A stretch of 64,000 nucleotides of DNA. Origin: Rotaria socialis. Its lineage: Eukaryota > Rotifera > Eurotatoria > Philodinida > Philodinidae. The DNA lies in assembly GCA_905331475.1 (NCBI GenBank), contig CAJNYU010003919.1:1-64000 (forward strand), written 5' to 3'. This document shows, piece after piece, positions 60,194-64,000 of this stretch (position 1 is the stretch's first letter; the number at the start of each line of letters is the position of its first letter). Below the pieces are notes generated by a model. The model had not been told where the DNA came from. It did no database searches and saw only the letters and a program-made list of their open reading frames with translations. The position numbers and the translations under genes are program-made.

Positions 60194-62654
60194 TAGGGTG
60201 GTCCCACGGTCAGGAAAAAAGGAAGGAAACAGCACACCCTAGCAAATATACTCATCAAATGAGCACGACTTTGCAACATGGGTACTCAAGCTACTCATGA
60301 ACTTTTTTCATTGAATATTTAGCTCAACTCTGATACACTTATATGTTGTATAATATATAAAAATTAGGCAATAAAGAAAGATTCTGGAAGTTAAATAAGA
60401 AATAGAGAAAAATCATTTAATGGATTATTTACTTTATTCTCTATTCTTTTGTGATGAGTAATTTACAAAATGTCGATGGATGGGGACTTTAGCACAAGAC
60501 AGAAAATGATTTTTCATTTACAACTGTTAACTTTGCGAGCAAGATTTAATATTCATTTCAACATCTTAATCGAAATTCGTTCTAATCTTATTTTCTAAAT
60601 TTAGATGAAAGGTTCTGTATCAACAGTCAGGTTTTCAGATTAATGGTGAAACATATTGGAAAAAACGGAACTAATGACTTTTTCTACAAATCTATTGTAA
60701 TTTCAAAGGATAAAGATACGTGGATAATACTATAAACGCATAATTTTATTTTTCATTCCTTTTTTTTTATAAATTCTTAGATGGTTGTAGGAAGGCATGA
60801 GTTTTTAAGTATTAATTTGTTCTTTTTGTATACTAATCAATATTTTATGTTTATTGGTAATTGCATTTTTCATTTTAACTAAATAATTTATCATTCATCT
60901 TTCCTCAAGTTTATTTTACTGCCATTAATATGTGTTCATCGTACTCTTACTTTATGAGATAGCGACGAAAATTTCTTTGTCCTTATAGAAGAGTTAGATG
61001 TTTCTTTATTTTTTAAGCAATCAACGAAAACAATGAAGTTTTGAAATAGCAAAAAATCTATTTTTAAGAAAATATAAGATCAACAATGCTGGCTCATCAT
61101 ATTTATTTATTGATCACACAGTTTTTAAATTTATTACCAATTGTACATTTTATCAGAAACAGATTTTGTGGAGCTCATATATATTTTCGAAGAAGATAGT
61201 AAGTGTAAATTTTAAGTCGAAGTTTCCTGGGTTCCCGTCCTCATTGCAGAGACGTTCCAGACTTTTTGAAAGATAATCAATATAGATGTTTGTGAGCTGA
61301 TTATTAAATATAACAATACGTAAAATCGGTTGTAGATATTACGGATACACAAAAAAGGCTTATTTACTAATTAATTTCATTATTGTAATAATAAGAACGC
61401 GAAATTAAAAGAAAAGAATTAAGAAAAGTAAAAAGCAATAATGCAAATAAATTACAGGGCACCATTAGAGAAAACAAGAAAGATTCTGTTCAAAATGCAG
61501 ATATTAGCGAGGTTCTTACTGTGATATTCAATTATCTTGCAAACTATCGTCTACTAGAGATTTTCCACTCTGCGTATTCTGTATTAGTTTAGTGAAACTA
61601 GAGAATATATGTGTAATCCACATTTTTGCTCCAAAGGGGGTTGTGCTAAAAAATTTTTCTTGTTATTTCCAGATTTTCTTTCTTTCTTTGTTTTCAAGAA
61701 AAAAAAATATTCGAATCATATAAAAGTAAAGAGAAATATCTAACGTTTTTTTAAAATAAAGGCAAAGATTTCTTTACCTTTAATATTTGTGTTAAAAAAA
61801 TAATGAAAATAAATTAATACTTATAGTTCGCATATCGATTGTTATCTCAAGTCGTCAGTATGTAGATTGTATTATTTTGTCATTAATTTTATATTCAGAT
61901 AAAACTGCTGTACTACAACAGTACTGAGCACGATATACACCAATTAATATTTGACATAAACCCATAGAGTGCTAAAAAAATACTCAATATTCCAAGGCGA
62001 GTACTCGATGGTCGTGCTCAGGTTCTAGCACGAGTACTACTGATAAGTACTCAAAAGCCGTGAGTACTCATGAATTATCTTGACATTTTCTAGCGTGAGT
62101 ACCTTCACTCCGGTATTCTTTTCAATTTTTCCTTCATACATCGACAGTTAGACGTCATATTTGGATCACATATATTATGTAATAATACTCAGAAAGCACC
62201 CTATAAGCAGGCTTTGCTGAAAAATACCCGAATGTCTCCTGTGCACTACTATTTGACTACCACATAAGGTTGCTTTTGTTTTCGAAGTCATTTGATAACA
62301 TTCTGTTAGACTGCATCTTAAAATAATTTTATATGCAAAAAGCTAAAAATCACTTAAAAATTTAAATAATTTATATCGTCTAGTACGCCTTGGTGCCAGC
62401 GGACAAAAAGATAGATACAAATTGGAGCAGGCAAACAATTAACTTCAACAATAATTATATTAGAGTACAACAAAAAATTTTCTGCGTTGTTCAACAAAAT
62501 CGTAACAGCCAAGTACTAATGATAGGATGCTTCTCTGAGTAGCATCATATAGTATATCTGGTTCAAATATGAGATTTAACATTCGATCTATTAAGAATAA
62601 ATTGAAAAAAAGATGCTATTTCCTTACCTTTCCCCTTACTTTTGGGCCACCCTC
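60194..62654. mobile_element. Tc1/mariner-like element shell, 2.46 kb
   Basis: The left end TAGGGTGGTCCCACGGTCAG and the right end, read inward, GAGGGTGGCCCAAAAGTAAG continue to match imperfectly over about 40 bp (both then run into GGAA-rich sequence ending AGCA). TA dinucleotides lie directly outside both ends (60192-60193 and 62655-62656). The interior is AT-rich, with several GAGTACTC palindromic words at 61990-62105, and has no transposase remnant that could be recognised. Family assignment rests on the TA flanks and terminal repeats alone. Confidence 0.5.
61990..62105. repeat. GAGTACTC / GTACTCA cluster
   Basis: At least six copies of the palindromic word (G)AGTACTC or close variants fall within 115 bp. 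Related words recur at 60280-60300 near the other end of the element. They could be subterminal binding repeats of a transposase. Confidence 0.5.
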
Positions 62655-62656
62655 TA

Positions 62657-63005
62657 TTCTATGAATGAAGATTTCGGAATAATATAATATGTGATTGAAA
62701 GTTTAATAGATAGAATTTTCTTTTTAATGCGTTTCAGGTTTTTTCTTGTTGAAAAAAAATATCGAATACATTTCAGCAACTTCAAAAGGCAAGAACACGC
62801 AATAAAATGCCGCTAGCCTTTGCTCATATCTTCCAGCAATCAGATGATTCAATCGATTGGTCAACAGTTGCAATGTTAGTTTTTCGCGACAAGACTGCAG
62901 GAATTTTTTAATGAACGTTATTGGTCGTATCTAGGGATAACTCTTTATCTTTACTTTCTTTTAGAATAAAGGATAAAGATGAAATGAAAAAAACAAAGAG
63001 TTTGT
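62657..63005. other. Spacer between the mariner-like shell and the inverted repeat
   Basis: About 350 bp of AT-rich DNA. No recognised feature. Confidence 0.4.
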
Positions 63006-63835
63006 TTTTCAAGAGTTAATGTGATAGAAAGAGTTCTAAAACTAGAGAAATCAAATCATGATTATTTTGATCATGCTAATTTTGTATTTTCTCATGATTC
63101 AATTTTTCACATCTGAGATCCGTTTCAGGTGTCGAGAAAATTTCTTAGTCGCTATTCTATTGCAATTCTTTATAATTCGAAAGCGATAAGTGTGTTGATT
63201 AGAAATATAACAATCTTTTTTCGAAAGTACTCAGATAATCAGAGAAAACGTGAAGGATTTTCTGGAAGTGTTAAAAACAAGTTTTTCACATGAAAGTGAA
63301 TTAAAACTCGCAATCGATTTGTGAAAAACATAATCATTGTTTCTTCGACTCTTTGTTTTGGGTCGAAATATGAACCCCTATTCTTCCTCCTGGACTTTTG
63401 GACAAATGCGTTTCATCAAAGCAGCCATTTAAATTTCTTGATCACTCGGACTCAATCTCGAAATGATATTTTACAAGTTCAGAAAAAACGTTGGCCAGTG
63501 CCTGTTTTTACGAATCTATTTCGGGTTTTAATTGATTTCCGTGTCAAAAGCTTGTTTTTAACACTTCCAGAAAATTCTTCACGGTTTTCTTATTATCGGA
63601 GTACTTTCGAAAAAAAATGTTATATTTGTAATCAGCACACTTATTGCTTTCGAACTATAAAGAATTGCAATAGAACAGCGTTTTAAGCATTTTCTCGATA
63701 GTGGAGATTTCCCAGACATGAAAAATTGAGCCATAGGAAAATACAAAATTAACTTGAGCAAAATAATCATGATTTGATTTCTCTAGTTTTAGCACTCTTT
63801 CTATCACATTAGCTCTCAAAAAGGTAATTCGTTAT
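63006..63835. repeat. 830-bp diverged inverted repeat
   Basis: The left arm (63006 to about 63330) and right arm (about 63505 to 63835) are reverse complements at roughly 85 percent identity by eye. Shared blocks include AACTAGAGAAATCAAATCAT, CTATTGCAATTCTTTATA and TTTCTGGAAGTGTTAAAAAC. The unpaired centre is about 170 bp. Neither arm holds a clear gene. The structure fits a foldback element or an old inverted duplication. Confidence 0.8.
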
Positions 63836-64000
63836 TTGTTGACTTATATTTGTTTGTTAAATCAATACTAAATGACCACACATAGTCTTATCCATAATTA
63901 GATAAATTCAAAGCATATGAAAAATAATTTTCTTAGTTGCCTCAGAACTTTAACAAAATATCTTCATAAACAAATAGCATGCTAGTTGTTCCCCAAAAGA

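Noticed and set aside
1-64000. CRISPR arrays, bacterial operons, tRNA or rRNA genes
   Set aside because: No regularly spaced repeats with unique spacers, no tRNA cloverleaf box pairs and no rRNA-like sequence were noticed; the genes are intron-containing animal genes.

Overview
The window looks like nuclear DNA of a bdelloid rotifer. It is AT-rich and has intron-dense animal genes whose introns are mostly 45-90 bp. It carries a large ADP-ribosyltransferase plus kinesin-light-chain-type TPR gene of a kind that is very abundant in bdelloids, and many short motifs resembling the bdelloid telomere unit TGTGGG. The species cannot be fixed from sequence alone. Two single N bases (2444 and 58641) both lie inside repeats and look like assembly joins.

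Layout. 1-4.5 kb: a minus-strand ART-TPR gene. 4.5-14.5 kb: a gene-poor stretch with a decayed membrane-protein tail, a broken caspase-domain fragment and two telomere-like hairpins. 14.5-34.9 kb: a compact plus-strand run of U2AF1, GLRX3, an RNF26-like RING gene, a double alpha-crystallin heat-shock gene, BCKDHB, an NAAA-like amidase, the synaptic scaffold APBA/Mint (X11) and a dual-specificity phosphatase. 36.1-37.3 kb: minus-strand NDUFAF2 and a coiled-coil gene. 38.4-49.0 kb: a 21-exon RIM-binding protein gene with the cytochrome c gene inside one intron. 49.1-51.3 kb: a five-exon gene of unknown function on the minus strand. 51.3-64 kb: almost no host genes, but a dense set of transposon remains and inverted repeats. 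These include a hAT element with an 8-bp target duplication, a 393-bp element with 27-bp terminal repeats, a 2.46-kb Tc1/mariner-like shell, a 47-bp perfect palindrome and an 830-bp diverged inverted repeat.

Themes. Three co-oriented gene pairs lie very close together (U2AF1-GLRX3, BCKDHB-NAAA, NDUFAF2-coiled coil). In each, the downstream start codon has a splice acceptor just upstream, as expected if mRNAs receive a trans-spliced leader. BCKDHB, NDUFAF2 and cytochrome c are mitochondrial. APBA and RIM-BP are both presynaptic scaffolds. The least explained signal is a dispersed family of short hairpins with telomere-like arms, one of which ends the caspase fragment. All exon models were built by eye from splice sites and frame, and the summed exon lengths of the multi-exon models checked (U2AF1, the heat-shock gene, BCKDHB, APBA, the phosphatase, RIM-BP and the unknown five-exon gene) are multiples of three.
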